The notes below the pieces were generated by a model that had not been told where the DNA came from, did no database searches, and was given only the letters and a program-made list of their open reading frames with translations. Below are positions 41,131-49,751 of a stretch of 64,000 bases of DNA, piece after piece (positions within the stretch are counted from its first letter, which is position 1; each line of letters opens with the position of its first letter). The translations under genes were made by a program, and so were the position numbers. This DNA comes from an uncultured Erythrobacter sp. (GTDB lineage Bacteria > Pseudomonadota > Alphaproteobacteria > Sphingomonadales > Sphingomonadaceae), in contig CANLPY010000002.1 in the NCBI GenBank assembly GCA_947493165.1, forward strand, positions 496,001 to 560,000, written 5' to 3'.

Positions 41131-42915
41131 TCAGCCTTTCGACGACTCATTATTGGCAGCCTCTTGCGCTGCTTTGCGCGCCTTTTCCTCTTTCTCCTTC
41201 TCCGCTGCTGCACGCAATTGTGGGTGCTTGGAATAGAGATAGCTCTGCTGACCCAAGGTCAGGATGTTTGAGATGACCCAGTAAAGCAGCAGACCTGCCG
41301 CAAACGGTGCCATCACGAACATCAAGATCCACGGCATGAAGTTGAAAATTTGCTGCTGCATCGGATCCATCGCGCTCGGGTTGAGCTTGAACGTCAGCCA
41401 CATGGTCACACCAAGCAGAACGGCAAGCACGCCAATGCCGAGGAAGCCAGAGACCTCAAACGGTAGTAGCCCAAAGACATTCAGCAACGTTGCGGGATCA
41501 GGCGCAGATAGATCACGAATGTACAAGAACGGTTCATGGCGCATTTCGATCGCGAGGATCAGCACCTTATACAGCGCGAAGAAAATCGGGATTTGCACTA
41601 GCAACGGCAGACAACCGGCGAGCGGATTGACCTTCTCGTCCTTATACAGCTTCATTATCTCTTGCTGCTGCTTTTGCTTGTCGTCCTTGAAACGTTCTTG
41701 GATCGCCTTCATCTTAGGCTGCACGGCCTTCATCGCCGCCATGCTGCCAAACTGCTTTTGTGCAATCGGGAACAACAGGCCGCGGATGAGCAACGTCAAC
41801 AAGATGATCGCCACGCCAAAGTTGCCGACGAGACCAAACAAGGTTTTCAAAAGCCACAGTAGGGGCTTTTCAAGGAACCAGAACCAGCCCCAAGAGATAG
41901 CAAGGCCAAAGTCTTCAATCCCCGAATCCGCATATTGATCGAGCAGCGCACTTTCTTTGGCGCCTGCGAACAGACGGGTCGATTTGCTCACTTGCTGTCC
42001 GGCAGGCAGAGTCACCGCGTCATAGATGACATCCGTGCGGAACAGGTCACCGCCAAGCGCGCGAAAGCTGGCTTCCGCAGAACCATCGCCGGGGACGAGA
42101 GCTGAAAGCCAATAGCGGTCAGTAAAACCCAACCAGGCGGCTGAACCTTCCGGTGCGTATTTCTCATTCTCGGCAAAATCGTCGTAGGAATATTCTTCAT
42201 CAATCGTCCCGCCAAACACGCCAACCGGGCCAGCGTGAACGATAAATTCGTCAGCAGAGGCGTTGGCGCTGGTGCGCTTGATCAATGAAAACGGCTGAAC
42301 GACAGCTACGCTCTCTCCAGTGTTGGAGACCGATTGCTCAGCTTCGATCATGTAATTGTCATCGATCGAAAGCTTGATCGAATAAACCAGCCCGTCCGCC
42401 GCCGTATGCGTCAATGTGACAGGTGTTTCAGGGGTCAGTGTTTCTGCATCGGCAGTCCAAACGGTCTCAGCCGCCAGACGCTCTGCATTGGCGAGAAACC
42501 CGAATTCGGCAAAGTATTGGCTATCGGTGCGGTCCGGCGCGAACAGGCGAACCGGCCCGCTTTCCTTTTCAACAGCGGCCCGGTGATCTTTCAGAACAAG
42601 ATCGTCGATCTTTGCGCCAACCAGATTGATCGAGCCCGCTACACGCGGCGCATCGATTGCAACGCGCTGAGGGTCAGCCAATGCGGCGTCTAGATTAACC
42701 GGGCCCGCAACAGGCGTCACACCATCCGGCAAGTCAGCAGAAACAACACTTGTGCCTGGCGCTCCGGCGGCGCTTGCGCCCGCTGCGGGTTCAACCTCTT
42801 CGGTTGAAGCGGTGATCGATGCCTCAGGATAAAAGGCCCGCATCGCCACATCCCACCCAAGGATGAGCAGCCCTGAAAGCGCTACGGCCAGCAAAAGATT
42901 ACGCTGATTGTCCAA
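41131..42915 (-). CDS. yidC: Membrane protein insertase YidC
   Basis: A 594-residue inner-membrane insertase of the YidC/Oxa1/Alb3 family. The N-terminal helix, large periplasmic domain (about residues 60-350) and the conserved core (YFLEKPLLWLLK, GNFGVAIILLTLLIRGLLFPI, NPLAGCLPLLVQIPIFFALYKVL) are visible. The basic tail aids ribosome contact. Start codon is TTG 42915 (MDNQRNLLLAV), supported by AGGG seven bases upstream and the conserved family start. Confidence 0.96.
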   Translation of the reverse strand: MDNQRNLLLAVALSGLLILGWDVAMRAFYPEASITASTEEVEPAAGASAAGAPGTSVVSADLPDGVTPVAGPVNLDAALADPQRVAIDAPRVAGSINLVGAKIDDLVLKDHRAAVEKESGPVRLFAPDRTDSQYFAEFGFLANAERLAAETVWTADAETLTPETPVTLTHTAADGLVYSIKLSIDDNYMIEAEQSVSNTGESVAVVQPFSLIKRTSANASADEFIVHAGPVGVFGGTIDEEYSYDDFAENEKYAPEGSAAWLGFTDRYWLSALVPGDGSAEASFRALGGDLFRTDVIYDAVTLPAGQQVSKSTRLFAGAKESALLDQYADSGIEDFGLAISWGWFWFLEKPLLWLLKTLFGLVGNFGVAIILLTLLIRGLLFPIAQKQFGSMAAMKAVQPKMKAIQERFKDDKQKQQQEIMKLYKDEKVNPLAGCLPLLVQIPIFFALYKVLILAIEMRHEPFLYIRDLSAPDPATLLNVFGLLPFEVSGFLGIGVLAVLLGVTMWLTFKLNPSAMDPMQQQIFNFMPWILMFVMAPFAAGLLLYWVISNILTLGQQSYLYSKHPQLRAAAEKEKEEKARKAAQEAANNESSKG

Positions 42916-42991
42916 GATATTACCCTGCTTACGAAATGCGTGTCTGGTTGATCAGGTGTGTTATGTAGGTACTACGGTTCTGATTTACACC

Positions 42992-43201
42992 TTAAGGGAC
43001 CGGATCATAGCCATGCCCGCCCCAAGGATGGCAGCGCATTAGCCGCTTAGTGGCCAGCCATCCACCCTTGATCGCACCATATTTTTCCAAGGCCTGAATA
43101 GCGTATTGCGAGCATGATGGCCCATAGCGGCAAGTTGGCGGCAAAATCCGGCTTGGGCCCCACTGCCATGCCCGCGCGATAAAGATGAGGGCGTGCTTCA
43201 T
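42992..43201 (-). CDS. yidD: Membrane protein insertion efficiency factor YidD
   Basis: A 69-residue protein with the YidD signature [22 protein letters not shown] and [12 protein letters not shown]. It assists YidC-dependent membrane insertion. Its ATG overlaps the rnpA stop by four bases. Confidence 0.96.
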   Translation of the reverse strand: MKHALIFIARAWQWGPSRILPPTCRYGPSCSQYAIQALEKYGAIKGGWLATKRLMRCHPWGGHGYDPVP

Positions 43202-43605
43202 GTCTTTGCGCTTACGGATTTATCATTGGAGCTGCGCTTACCCCGGCGCGGCCTGCGCCCGCGCGCCGGATCACCTTTGCCAGCGTGCGCGCGTTCGAGC
43301 GCCTGCTGCAGCTCTTTCGCCATCACGCCAAAATCCCGCTCCACTCCGCCTGCCCGCCCAATCAGCACGTGATCGTGATCCGACAGGCCAGCCGCAGAAA
43401 GGTAATCGCGCAGCAGCTCTCGAAAGCGGCGCTTCATCCGATTGCGCACCACGGCGTTACCGATCTTTTTGGTGACGGTGATGCCATAGCGTTTGCCAAG
43501 CCCATCATTGGGCCGCGTCAACAATACAAAGCCCGGACGCGCGACTCGCAGGCCGCGATTGGCGGCCAGAAAATCAGAACGTTTGGTCAGCACTTCGGCC
43601 ATCAT
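43198..43605 (-). CDS. rnpA: Ribonuclease P protein component
   Basis: The protein subunit of RNase P, which helps the RNA to cut the tRNA 5' leader. 135 residues, with the RNR signature [17 protein letters not shown]. The tail is a basic extension ([15 protein letters not shown]). Located between rpmH and yidD, the canonical order. Confidence 0.96.
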   Translation of the reverse strand: MMAEVLTKRSDFLAANRGLRVARPGFVLLTRPNDGLGKRYGITVTKKIGNAVVRNRMKRRFRELLRDYLSAAGLSDHDHVLIGRAGGVERDFGVMAKELQQALERAHAGKGDPARGRRPRRGKRSSNDKSVSAKT

Positions 43606-43715
43606 TCAATCCGTATACGCAGAACGGGCCCCCAATGGGAGCCCGCCGCCTTGCGACCACAAATGGGCCGCGAGCAAAACCGAACCGCGCATATTCGCGC
43701 GCGGCACAGATCAGC

Positions 43716-43850
43716 TTATGCGCAAAGGGTCTTGCGACCGCGCTTACGACGAGCGCGCAGAACCTTACGGCCGCCCGGTGTTGCCTTGCGGGCGAAGAAA
43801 CCGTGGCGACGAGCGCGCACGAGATTGCTTGGTTGGAATGTCCGCTTCAT
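43716..43850 (-). CDS. rpmH: 50S ribosomal protein L34
   Basis: A 44-residue very basic protein beginning [21 protein letters not shown] and ending in KRGRKTLCA, the L34 signature. The start codon is at 43850 and the stop at 43716. It is the first gene of the rpmH-rnpA-yidD-yidC-engB cluster; a terminator for the upstream gene lies just before it. Confidence 0.97.
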   Translation of the reverse strand: MKRTFQPSNLVRARRHGFFARKATPGGRKVLRARRKRGRKTLCA

Positions 43851-43906
43851 ATCGTCCTCGAAATCAAGATGTGCGACACCGCCGTGTTGGCCTATTATCG
43901 CTTGAA

Positions 43907-43931
43907 TAAAAAGGGCCGCTCGATGGCGACC
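43907..43931 (-). terminator. Minus-strand terminator before rpmH
   Basis: On the minus strand GGTCGC (43931-43926) pairs with GCGGCC (43919-43914), followed by CTTTTT. It closes the upstream exported-protein gene. Confidence 0.6.
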
Positions 43932-43948
43932 GCAATCAGCGCGCGCAA

Positions 43949-44902
43949 CTATGGGAAAGCAAGCAGTGAGTCAAGGCTTGCGACGCGGATTTGAGGCTCG
44001 TGGGCAGCGACCGGTGTCGCCGTGGTTGCTGCAAGAAACTGCAGATCGAGAACGCGTTTGCGATTAAGATTTCCGGCGGTCGAGGGAAGCCAGCTGCGCA
44101 TTTCAGTGGCGTCCAGCCATTTCGCACTGCGATGCGGAACCGAATTGGTCATGGCGTAGAACTCGCGGGCCCGCTCAGCGCTCATCCCCATTTCGCGGTA
44201 GTAATCCAGATAAAGGCGGTTTTCAGGGGCATCGGGCGCAAAATCTTTCGGTTCACGTCCGTAATTGTCGAGCCAAGAATGAACCGCGAACTCAGCGCCA
44301 TCATCCATTGTGCGCGTTTCGCCCGCCAGAAACAGTTCAACCGCGCCGGAACGAACTGATCCGCCGTTGGGAACATGGGTTGCGATACCAGCGGCACGAA
44401 TGCGGCGACCAACGGCCAGATTTGCGATGTCATCGCTCGTGCCAGGAGCTTCGATCATGTCAAGCTGCTGGATCTGAGGGAAGTCGCGCAGCATCGCATC
44501 AAAATAGCGCAGGCTCATTGGGCCGGTTGTGCCTACCAAGGCAGCGCGTTTGCTATCAAGCACCTGAAACGGACCATATTGCGCGACTGCCATTGGCGCA
44601 GGCTTATGCAATGCTGGCTGTGCATACCGCGCTGCAGTGGGCACGGCGGCGCGTTCAACATAGGTGTATTCAGTGACGACGGTTTGGGTCGTTGTAAAAG
44701 CGGTCTTTTTCGCCGGGCGAACAATTGCTACCGGTTTCGCATCAACCTTAATCCAGCTTTGCGTTGCCGGATCCCATTCTTCAACCCAGCGCTCAACCGC
44801 CAAAGATCGCGTACCAACGCCATCTTGAGCCTGCGCAATGGTGGGCATTGCGATCAGACTCAAGACTGCGAAAAGAAGGCGGCGAAAACTTTGCATGGCC
44901 AT
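43949..44902 (-). CDS. Exported ClpP-like-fold protein (COG3904 type)
   Basis: A 317-residue protein with a signal peptide (residues 1-25). Residues about 110-260 resemble periplasmic ClpP/crotonase-fold proteins of the COG3904 group: [46 protein letters not shown], with a Ser in the [11 protein letters not shown] helix where the nucleophile would sit, and a following [16 protein letters not shown] helix. In other members the cysteine pair CASAC is present; here it is not. A Tyr/Thr-rich region follows the signal. Catalysis is therefore uncertain. Confidence 0.65.
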   Translation of the reverse strand: MAMQSFRRLLFAVLSLIAMPTIAQAQDGVGTRSLAVERWVEEWDPATQSWIKVDAKPVAIVRPAKKTAFTTTQTVVTEYTYVERAAVPTAARYAQPALHKPAPMAVAQYGPFQVLDSKRAALVGTTGPMSLRYFDAMLRDFPQIQQLDMIEAPGTSDDIANLAVGRRIRAAGIATHVPNGGSVRSGAVELFLAGETRTMDDGAEFAVHSWLDNYGREPKDFAPDAPENRLYLDYYREMGMSAERAREFYAMTNSVPHRSAKWLDATEMRSWLPSTAGNLNRKRVLDLQFLAATTATPVAAHEPQIRVASLDSLLAFP

Positions 44903-45041
44903 TCTATGGGCGACAGGCTTTTTACGAATGACGAAGTTTTATGCTTGCAAATTCCTTAGGGTTTCGTGCCTATAGGCGAAGTAAGAACCCGTTAACCTCA
45001 ATTGCTTCTTGAGAATTCGGGCCGCAATTGGGGTTTGCGAT

Positions 45042-46538
45042 TTGGTCGCTCTAGTAAAAACGGTCGCCTATCTTGGGCTGGAGGCGCGCAGCGTCGAAGT
45101 ACAATGTCAGGTGGCATCAGGTCTGCCGCGCTTCACAGTGGTGGGCCTGCCTGACAAGGCCGTCAGTGAAAGCCGCGAGCGGGTTCAGGCTGCGCTTTCT
45201 GCCATGGGTTTGGCGCTCCCTCCCAAACGCATCACGATTAATTTATCGCCAGCCGACCTTCCCAAGGACGGATCGCATTATGACCTGCCTATCGCGCTTG
45301 CTCTGTTGGCGGCAATGGGTGTGACCGATGCCGAACAGCTGGGCGACTGGCTAGCCGTTGGCGAGCTCTCTCTTGATGGACGGATCGTCGCTACGCCCGG
45401 CGCGCTATTGGCCGCACTGCATGCGAGCGAGAACGACGTAGGCCTGATTTGTCCTGCGGATCAGGGGCCAGAGGCCAAATGGGCAAGCGGCATTCCGGTT
45501 TTAGCCGCAACCGATCTCGTCAGCCTGCTCAATCACCTCAAAGGCACACAAACTTTGGCTGAGCCGCCGCGAGGCGCCATCGAAGAAGAACGCATCGGCG
45601 CTGATTTGAAACAGGTGAAGGGGCAAGAGAGCGCCAAGCGCGCGCTCGAGATCGCTGCGAGCGGCGGGCACAATATGCTGATGATCGGGCCGCCCGGATC
45701 GGGCAAAAGCCTGCTTGCATCATGCCTGCCCGGTATCTTGCCTGAGCTAACACCGGCAGAGGCACTGGAAGTTTCAATGGTCCAGTCGGTTGCCGGATTG
45801 CTCGACAATGGCCGGATCAGCCGGGCACGGCCATTTCGCGCGCCGCACCATTCTGCCAGTATGGCGGCGCTAACCGGTGGCGGTCTAAAGGTGCGGCCCG
45901 GTGAAGTCAGTCTCGCGCATCTCGGTGTGTTGTTCTTGGACGAATTGCCAGAGTTTCAGCGTCCGGTGCTCGATTCGCTGCGACAGCCGCTCGAAACCGG
46001 TCACGTCGACGTTGCCCGCGCAAATGCGCATGTCACCTTCCCCGCCCGCGTCCAATTGATCGCGGCCATGAACCCATGCCGCTGCGGACACGCAGGCGAA
46101 CCCGGCCATGTTTGCGCGCGCGGTCCGCGCTGCGCCAGTGAATATCAAGCGCGCATCAGCGGGCCTCTGCTTGACCGGATAGACCTGCATGTTGAAGTCG
46201 CCGCGGTCAGCGCGATGGATATGGCTTTGCCCCCGGCGAGCGAAGGCAGCGACGCCGTGAAGTCGCGCGTGGCGGCAGCACGAACAGCACAAAAGGCGCG
46301 CGGGGTGCGTTCCAACGCAGAACTAGAAGGCGACAAGTTGGAACAATACGCCTCGCCAGATAATGATGGGCGCGAATTGCTAATGCGCGCAGCTGAAAAA
46401 TTGCGGCTGTCCGCCAGAGGTTACACGCGGATGCTACGCGTGGCCCGCACAATTGCCGATCTAGCCGGCGCGGAAACCGTGGGCCGCGCTCATATTGCCG
46501 AAGCACTTAGCTACCGCCATCAGCCTGCGAGAATTTAA
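45042..46538 (+). CDS. comM: YifB/ComM family Mg-chelatase-like AAA+ ATPase
   Basis: A 498-residue protein of the YifB/ComM family. The N-terminal Lon-like domain (TVAYLGLEARSVEVQCQVASGLPRFTVVGLPDKAV) is followed by the AAA+ domain with Walker A GPPGSGKSLL, Walker B FLDELPEFQ, and a cysteine cluster NPCRCGHAGEP...CARGPRC. In naturally transformable bacteria ComM is a hexameric helicase in homologous recombination. TTG 45042 (MVALVKTVAYLGL) matches the family start; an earlier TTG at 45009 adds 11 residues. Confidence 0.92.
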   Translation: MVALVKTVAYLGLEARSVEVQCQVASGLPRFTVVGLPDKAVSESRERVQAALSAMGLALPPKRITINLSPADLPKDGSHYDLPIALALLAAMGVTDAEQLGDWLAVGELSLDGRIVATPGALLAALHASENDVGLICPADQGPEAKWASGIPVLAATDLVSLLNHLKGTQTLAEPPRGAIEEERIGADLKQVKGQESAKRALEIAASGGHNMLMIGPPGSGKSLLASCLPGILPELTPAEALEVSMVQSVAGLLDNGRISRARPFRAPHHSASMAALTGGGLKVRPGEVSLAHLGVLFLDELPEFQRPVLDSLRQPLETGHVDVARANAHVTFPARVQLIAAMNPCRCGHAGEPGHVCARGPRCASEYQARISGPLLDRIDLHVEVAAVSAMDMALPPASEGSDAVKSRVAAARTAQKARGVRSNAELEGDKLEQYASPDNDGRELLMRAAEKLRLSARGYTRMLRVARTIADLAGAETVGRAHIAEALSYRHQPARI

Positions 46539-46759
46539 GGCGACGAGTTGTCTGGCAGCGCCGTGGGACAATGATCGCGCTCGATTTTCAAGCCAAGCTC
46601 AGATACAGTTTTTCGTGAAGGGTTGATTGTGCGATCTCGGTTTCGAACCTCTGGGTGCGAGCGGCAATCAAGACCGCTGACGAGGTCGATGGCCTGGCGA
46701 TGAGGCGAGCAAATCGCTGATCGCCAAGTTCTAGATAACGCTCAGTTTAGGAGACCCGC

Positions 46760-47224
46760 ATGATTACTTGGCTTCGGGAAAAATGTCTCAACCTTCTTGG
46801 ATCAATCTACATCTACAATGAGCACCGCGGCCACTCGGCGTTAGACCGCGTGCTTGAAGCCGTCAGGCAACGCGCGCCTGACGACTTAGAGCTGATTTCC
46901 GCGATTGAGCAACACCGCGCTGATGAACGAAAGCATTACGTCATGTTCAAACGCTGGTTTGAACTGCGCGGCACCATGCCGCTGTCGTTTGACCGCACCT
47001 TTGGGCATATCGACCGCTTCATAAAAATCATGTTTGGCACACAGATCGATCACTTCGATACGCAAGCCATCGCCGAAAATGATCGAATGTTTGAACGGTT
47101 GTGCCGAGTGATCTCTTTGCCCGAACAGCGAGGATATCAGCAGGTCGAATTCTTGCTTGATAACCACTTTGTGAAAGCAGACCTGGCATGGCCAAGGCGT
47201 TATACTAAGGCCCTGTGTGGCTAG
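46760..47224 (+). CDS. Ferritin-like-domain protein of unknown function
   Basis: A 154-residue, largely helical protein. Motifs resembling a diiron four-helix bundle are EHRGHSALDRVLE and EQHRADERKHYVMFKRW (with an ExxH in DERKH) and further acidic/His residues in HFDTQAIAEND. The family is not named by me with certainty. RBS TTAGGAG precedes the ATG. Its stop overlaps the start of the gtrA-like gene by 8 bases. Confidence 0.65.
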   Translation: MITWLREKCLNLLGSIYIYNEHRGHSALDRVLEAVRQRAPDDLELISAIEQHRADERKHYVMFKRWFELRGTMPLSFDRTFGHIDRFIKIMFGTQIDHFDTQAIAENDRMFERLCRVISLPEQRGYQQVEFLLDNHFVKADLAWPRRYTKALCG

Positions 47225-47669
47225 CGTCGCTGCGGTAGACGAATTGGAAAGCTCCAGAACCAGCCTTTGGTCTCGCCTTTTCAAATGGCGCGTCGGCGCA
47301 ATGTTGGCGCGCAATACATTGGTCAGCACGGGGGTGTTTTTAATCGGCCTGGCATGCCTTTGGCTGCTGGTCGAATTCGCTGGTATGGATGAGGTGATGG
47401 CTTCTGGCGTTGGCTTTGTGCTCGCCAATACGCTCCACTACGCCTTAGCGCGCAGTTGGATTTTTCGCGGCACTGAACGCAAGGTTGTCAGCGGCTATGC
47501 CTTCTTCGTGCTCAACGGCATGCTTGGGCTTGGAATCACAATGGCACTGATGGCCGTGATGCTGGAATACACGCCGATCAACTATCTGATCGCGCGGATA
47601 TTGGTGTCAGTGATCGCCGGTCTGACGATGTTTGTGATCAATGCGGTGTGGAATTTCCGCCGCGTGTGA
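47217..47669 (+). CDS. GtrA family membrane protein
   Basis: A 150-residue protein with four membrane helices and the GtrA motifs NTLHYALARSWIF and VINAVWNFRRV. GtrA-like proteins are proposed to move lipid-linked sugars across the inner membrane. Start is GTG 47217, overlapping the preceding gene by 8 bases. The stop abuts the convergent HxlR gene with no spacer. Confidence 0.87.
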   Translation: MASVAAVDELESSRTSLWSRLFKWRVGAMLARNTLVSTGVFLIGLACLWLLVEFAGMDEVMASGVGFVLANTLHYALARSWIFRGTERKVVSGYAFFVLNGMLGLGITMALMAVMLEYTPINYLIARILVSVIAGLTMFVINAVWNFRRV

Positions 47670-48218
47670 TCAGCCAGCGGCGCGTTTCGCTTTGCCCAAC
47701 TCCACCACAGAACCGCTCGCCAATTCATCCGATGGTATCGCGATTGTGCCGTCAGCGCGCTTGCCCAGATTTTCGCGCACAACCAACCACAGGTCTTCGT
47801 GCGTTAGAATGCGGCCGTCATGCGAAAGAATAGAAACAGGCCCGATCGGAAGGCGATCTTTTTCATCAACCAAAACCGGACTTTCCTCAACCTCGGCCCC
47901 GTATTTCTGACCCCACTGACGCAGAGCAATCATTGCTGGAAGCAGATCGAAGCCTTTGGTCGTGAGCCGGTATTCGATTTTGCGACGATCATCAGCGCAT
48001 GGCTCTCTCTTAAGGATGCCATGTTCAACCAATTTGGCGAGTCGGTTTGACAGAATGTTGCGGGCAATGCCCAGTTCACTCAAAAATTCCTCGAAGTGGT
48101 GCAGACCGTTGAAGCTCGCACGCAGGATCATAAACGACCACCGCTCCCCCATCACTTCGAGTGCTTGCGGCAGACCACATTCAATCAGATCTTTAAGCGG
48201 TTCGCGTATATCGCCCAT
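47670..48218 (-). CDS. HxlR family transcriptional regulator
   Basis: A 182-residue winged-helix regulator: CGLPQALEVMGERWSFMILRASFNGLHHFEEFLSELGIARNILSNRLAKLVEHGILKREP is the typical HxlR/MarR-like DNA-binding domain. The C-terminal about 70 residues have no clear motif. HxlR proteins often sense electrophiles or redox via a cysteine; Cys14 is close to the N-terminus as in many of them. A large palindrome lies upstream at 48278. Confidence 0.9.
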   Translation of the reverse strand: MGDIREPLKDLIECGLPQALEVMGERWSFMILRASFNGLHHFEEFLSELGIARNILSNRLAKLVEHGILKREPCADDRRKIEYRLTTKGFDLLPAMIALRQWGQKYGAEVEESPVLVDEKDRLPIGPVSILSHDGRILTHEDLWLVVRENLGKRADGTIAIPSDELASGSVVELGKAKRAAG

Positions 48219-48277
48219 AAATTCAGTCCTCTGTCCGCAACCTATCTAGCGGAATTTTCAGAAAGCACAAAAAACTT

Positions 48278-48305
48278 TAAGTTTTTAGTTGCAACTTAAA
48301 ACTTA
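48278..48305. promoter_or_regulatory. Large palindrome between HxlR gene and CC_3452-family gene
   Basis: A 28-bp near-perfect palindrome centred at 48291.5, with inner GTTGCAAC (48288-48295) and outer AAGTTTT (48279-48285)/AAAACTT (48298-48304), only one mismatched pair. It is 60 bases from the HxlR start and 81 from the divergent gene. Size and symmetry fit an HxlR dimer operator. Confidence 0.65.
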
Positions 48306-48385
48306 TTATCATAGGTAGTGATTCGCAACTGGTTGTCTTTTAAAACCTAGTAGCATGATTTGAACCTTTGAAAAGGACTGAAGCG

Positions 48386-48721
48386 ATGACCCTCTCCCTC
48401 TCCCGTTCCAGCCGCCTATCGATTTTTGCGATGGCGTTTGTTTACACCGGCCTCACGTTTGGTGTGGCCACCACTCCTGTCGCTGCCCAAAGCGGCGCCT
48501 ATTACACCGCCACCCTTGCCCAACCAGCAGACGATAACCGCGCCGTTGCAGGCGGGGTCGCTTGGTCGTGCAAGGGCACGATGTGTGTCGCTAACAAAGG
48601 CAGTTCACGCCCCATGCGTATCTGCCGCGGCCTGTCGCGCGAATTTGGTGAAATCGTGAATTTCACTGCCAAAGGCAAAGAACTGGCAGGCGATAAGCTG
48701 GCGAAATGCAACGGCAAGTAA
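48386..48721 (+). CDS. CC_3452 family exported protein
   Basis: A 111-residue protein with a signal peptide (residues 1-34, ending VAAQS). The mature part has the pattern YYTATLAQP...AVAGGVAWSCKGTMCVANKGSSRPMRICRGLSREFGEI..LAKCN, with four cysteines, matching a small conserved alphaproteobacterial family that I know as CC_3452. Function unknown. ATG 48386 with AAGGA upstream is chosen. It is divergent from an HxlR regulator that probably controls it. Confidence 0.8.
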   Translation: MTLSLSRSSRLSIFAMAFVYTGLTFGVATTPVAAQSGAYYTATLAQPADDNRAVAGGVAWSCKGTMCVANKGSSRPMRICRGLSREFGEIVNFTAKGKELAGDKLAKCNGK

Positions 48722-48773
48722 GCCGGCAACCCTCTCCTCTCGTCCGAAGCTCTCCAACTCGGACGAAGAACAT

Positions 48774-48814
48774 GGCCTCTGGCGCATTCCCCATTTCGCG
48801 CCAGGGGCCGTTTT
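48774..48814. terminator. Bidirectional terminator after CC_3452-family gene
   Basis: GGCCTCTGGCGC (48774-48785) pairs with GCGCCAGGGGCC (48798-48809), then GTTTT. A second hairpin CGTCCGA/TCGGACG lies just before at 48741-48765. It also ends the convergent HAD gene. Confidence 0.85.
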
Positions 48815-48816
48815 CA

Positions 48817-49434
48817 TTATCTGGGCAGGAAACCGGCCAATTTCAGCTGAGCTTCAAGGTTGGCCGCGCTGGTGAACAGATGCGCCTCCCAACCGCGTTT
48901 ATGAGCAGCTTCAATGTTAGCCGCATTGTCATCCGTGAAGAAAAGCTCCTCTGGCGCAAAACCGCTGCGTTGCTCAACTATCTCGTAAATCCGCGCGTCC
49001 GGCTTTGCGATGTTCTCAGTGCCTGAGACGATAATGTCTTCGAAAATGTCGAAAATCGGTTGCTCAGCTCGGAACTGAGCGAACAATTCATCACCGAAAT
49101 TGGTCAAGCAGTAGAGCGGCACTTTGTTTGAATGGAGTTGCTCGACAAGTGCGTGCACGCCTTCAACTGGTCCCGGTATCGTCTCATTAAACCGCGCAGC
49201 ATAGGCGGCAATCCTGAGGGCCTGATCAGGAAATTGCGCAATCCGGGCGGGCAGCATCTCTCCCAGCGTTACACCGCGATCATGCTGAAAATGCCATTCT
49301 TCGCTGACAACCTCGGTTAGAAACCAATCAAGTTCCGCCTGATCCGGGATCAGTTTTTCAAACAGCGCGCGCAACTGCCAATCAAACAACACGCGCCCCA
49401 CATCGAAAACTACCGCTTTGTCATTCTGCTTCAC
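48817..49434 (-). CDS. HAD superfamily hydrolase
   Basis: A 205-residue HAD-fold enzyme. Motif I is FDVGRVLFDW, with the nucleophile Asp11 but Gly in the usual second Asp position, as in YihX-type phosphatases; motif II is LTNFG, and motif III/IV is KPDARIYE and FFTDDNAANIEAA. It probably acts on a small phosphorylated metabolite. It is downstream of rpmJ, with hairpins between. Confidence 0.85.
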   Translation of the reverse strand: MKQNDKAVVFDVGRVLFDWQLRALFEKLIPDQAELDWFLTEVVSEEWHFQHDRGVTLGEMLPARIAQFPDQALRIAAYAARFNETIPGPVEGVHALVEQLHSNKVPLYCLTNFGDELFAQFRAEQPIFDIFEDIIVSGTENIAKPDARIYEIVEQRSGFAPEELFFTDDNAANIEAAHKRGWEAHLFTSAANLEAQLKLAGFLPR

Positions 49435-49456
49435 ATAACACCTTCAGAAACGGCAA

Positions 49457-49486
49457 CGGCCCGCTTTCCGATAAGGAGGCGGGCCG
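49457..49486 (-). terminator. Hairpin between rpmJ and HAD gene
   Basis: CGGCCCGC (49457-49464) and GCGGGCCG (49479-49486), an 8-bp stem; on the minus strand it is followed by TTGCCGTTT. A possible terminator for rpmJ. Confidence 0.5.
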
Positions 49487-49536
49487 ATTCAGTTGGGCGG
49501 CCGCCGACAAAGGCGGACCGCAAAACACAGAGCTGA

Positions 49537-49662
49537 TTAGCCCTGACGCGCTTTAAAGCGGCGGTTCGTTTTGTTGATCACATATGTGCGACCACGGCGA
49601 CGAATAACGCGGCAATCGCGGTGGCGGTTCTTCAGCGACTTAAGGCTGTTGCGGATTTTCAT
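49537..49662 (-). CDS. rpmJ: 50S ribosomal protein L36
   Basis: A 41-residue basic protein: [19 protein letters not shown], then [21 protein letters not shown]. It resembles the L36 form lacking the full CxxC...CxxxxH zinc site (only one Cys is left), the alternative YkgO-like type. Start codon at 49662, stop at 49537. Confidence 0.93.
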   Translation of the reverse strand: MKIRNSLKSLKNRHRDCRVIRRRGRTYVINKTNRRFKARQG

Positions 49663-49751
49663 TGCTCGTTCCCGATAATAAAACAGGCACCGGAGATAGT
49701 CTCCGATGCCGGAAATTCAATGGGCGCGCCTAAGCGGCCAATCACGATTCG

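Noticed and set aside
43285..43905. Plus-strand frame opposite rnpA and rpmH
   Set aside because: Antisense to two canonical genes.
46539..46759. 221-bp gap before the ferritin-like gene
   Set aside because: No open frame with a ribosome-binding site, no clear hairpin, promoter or repeat was found.
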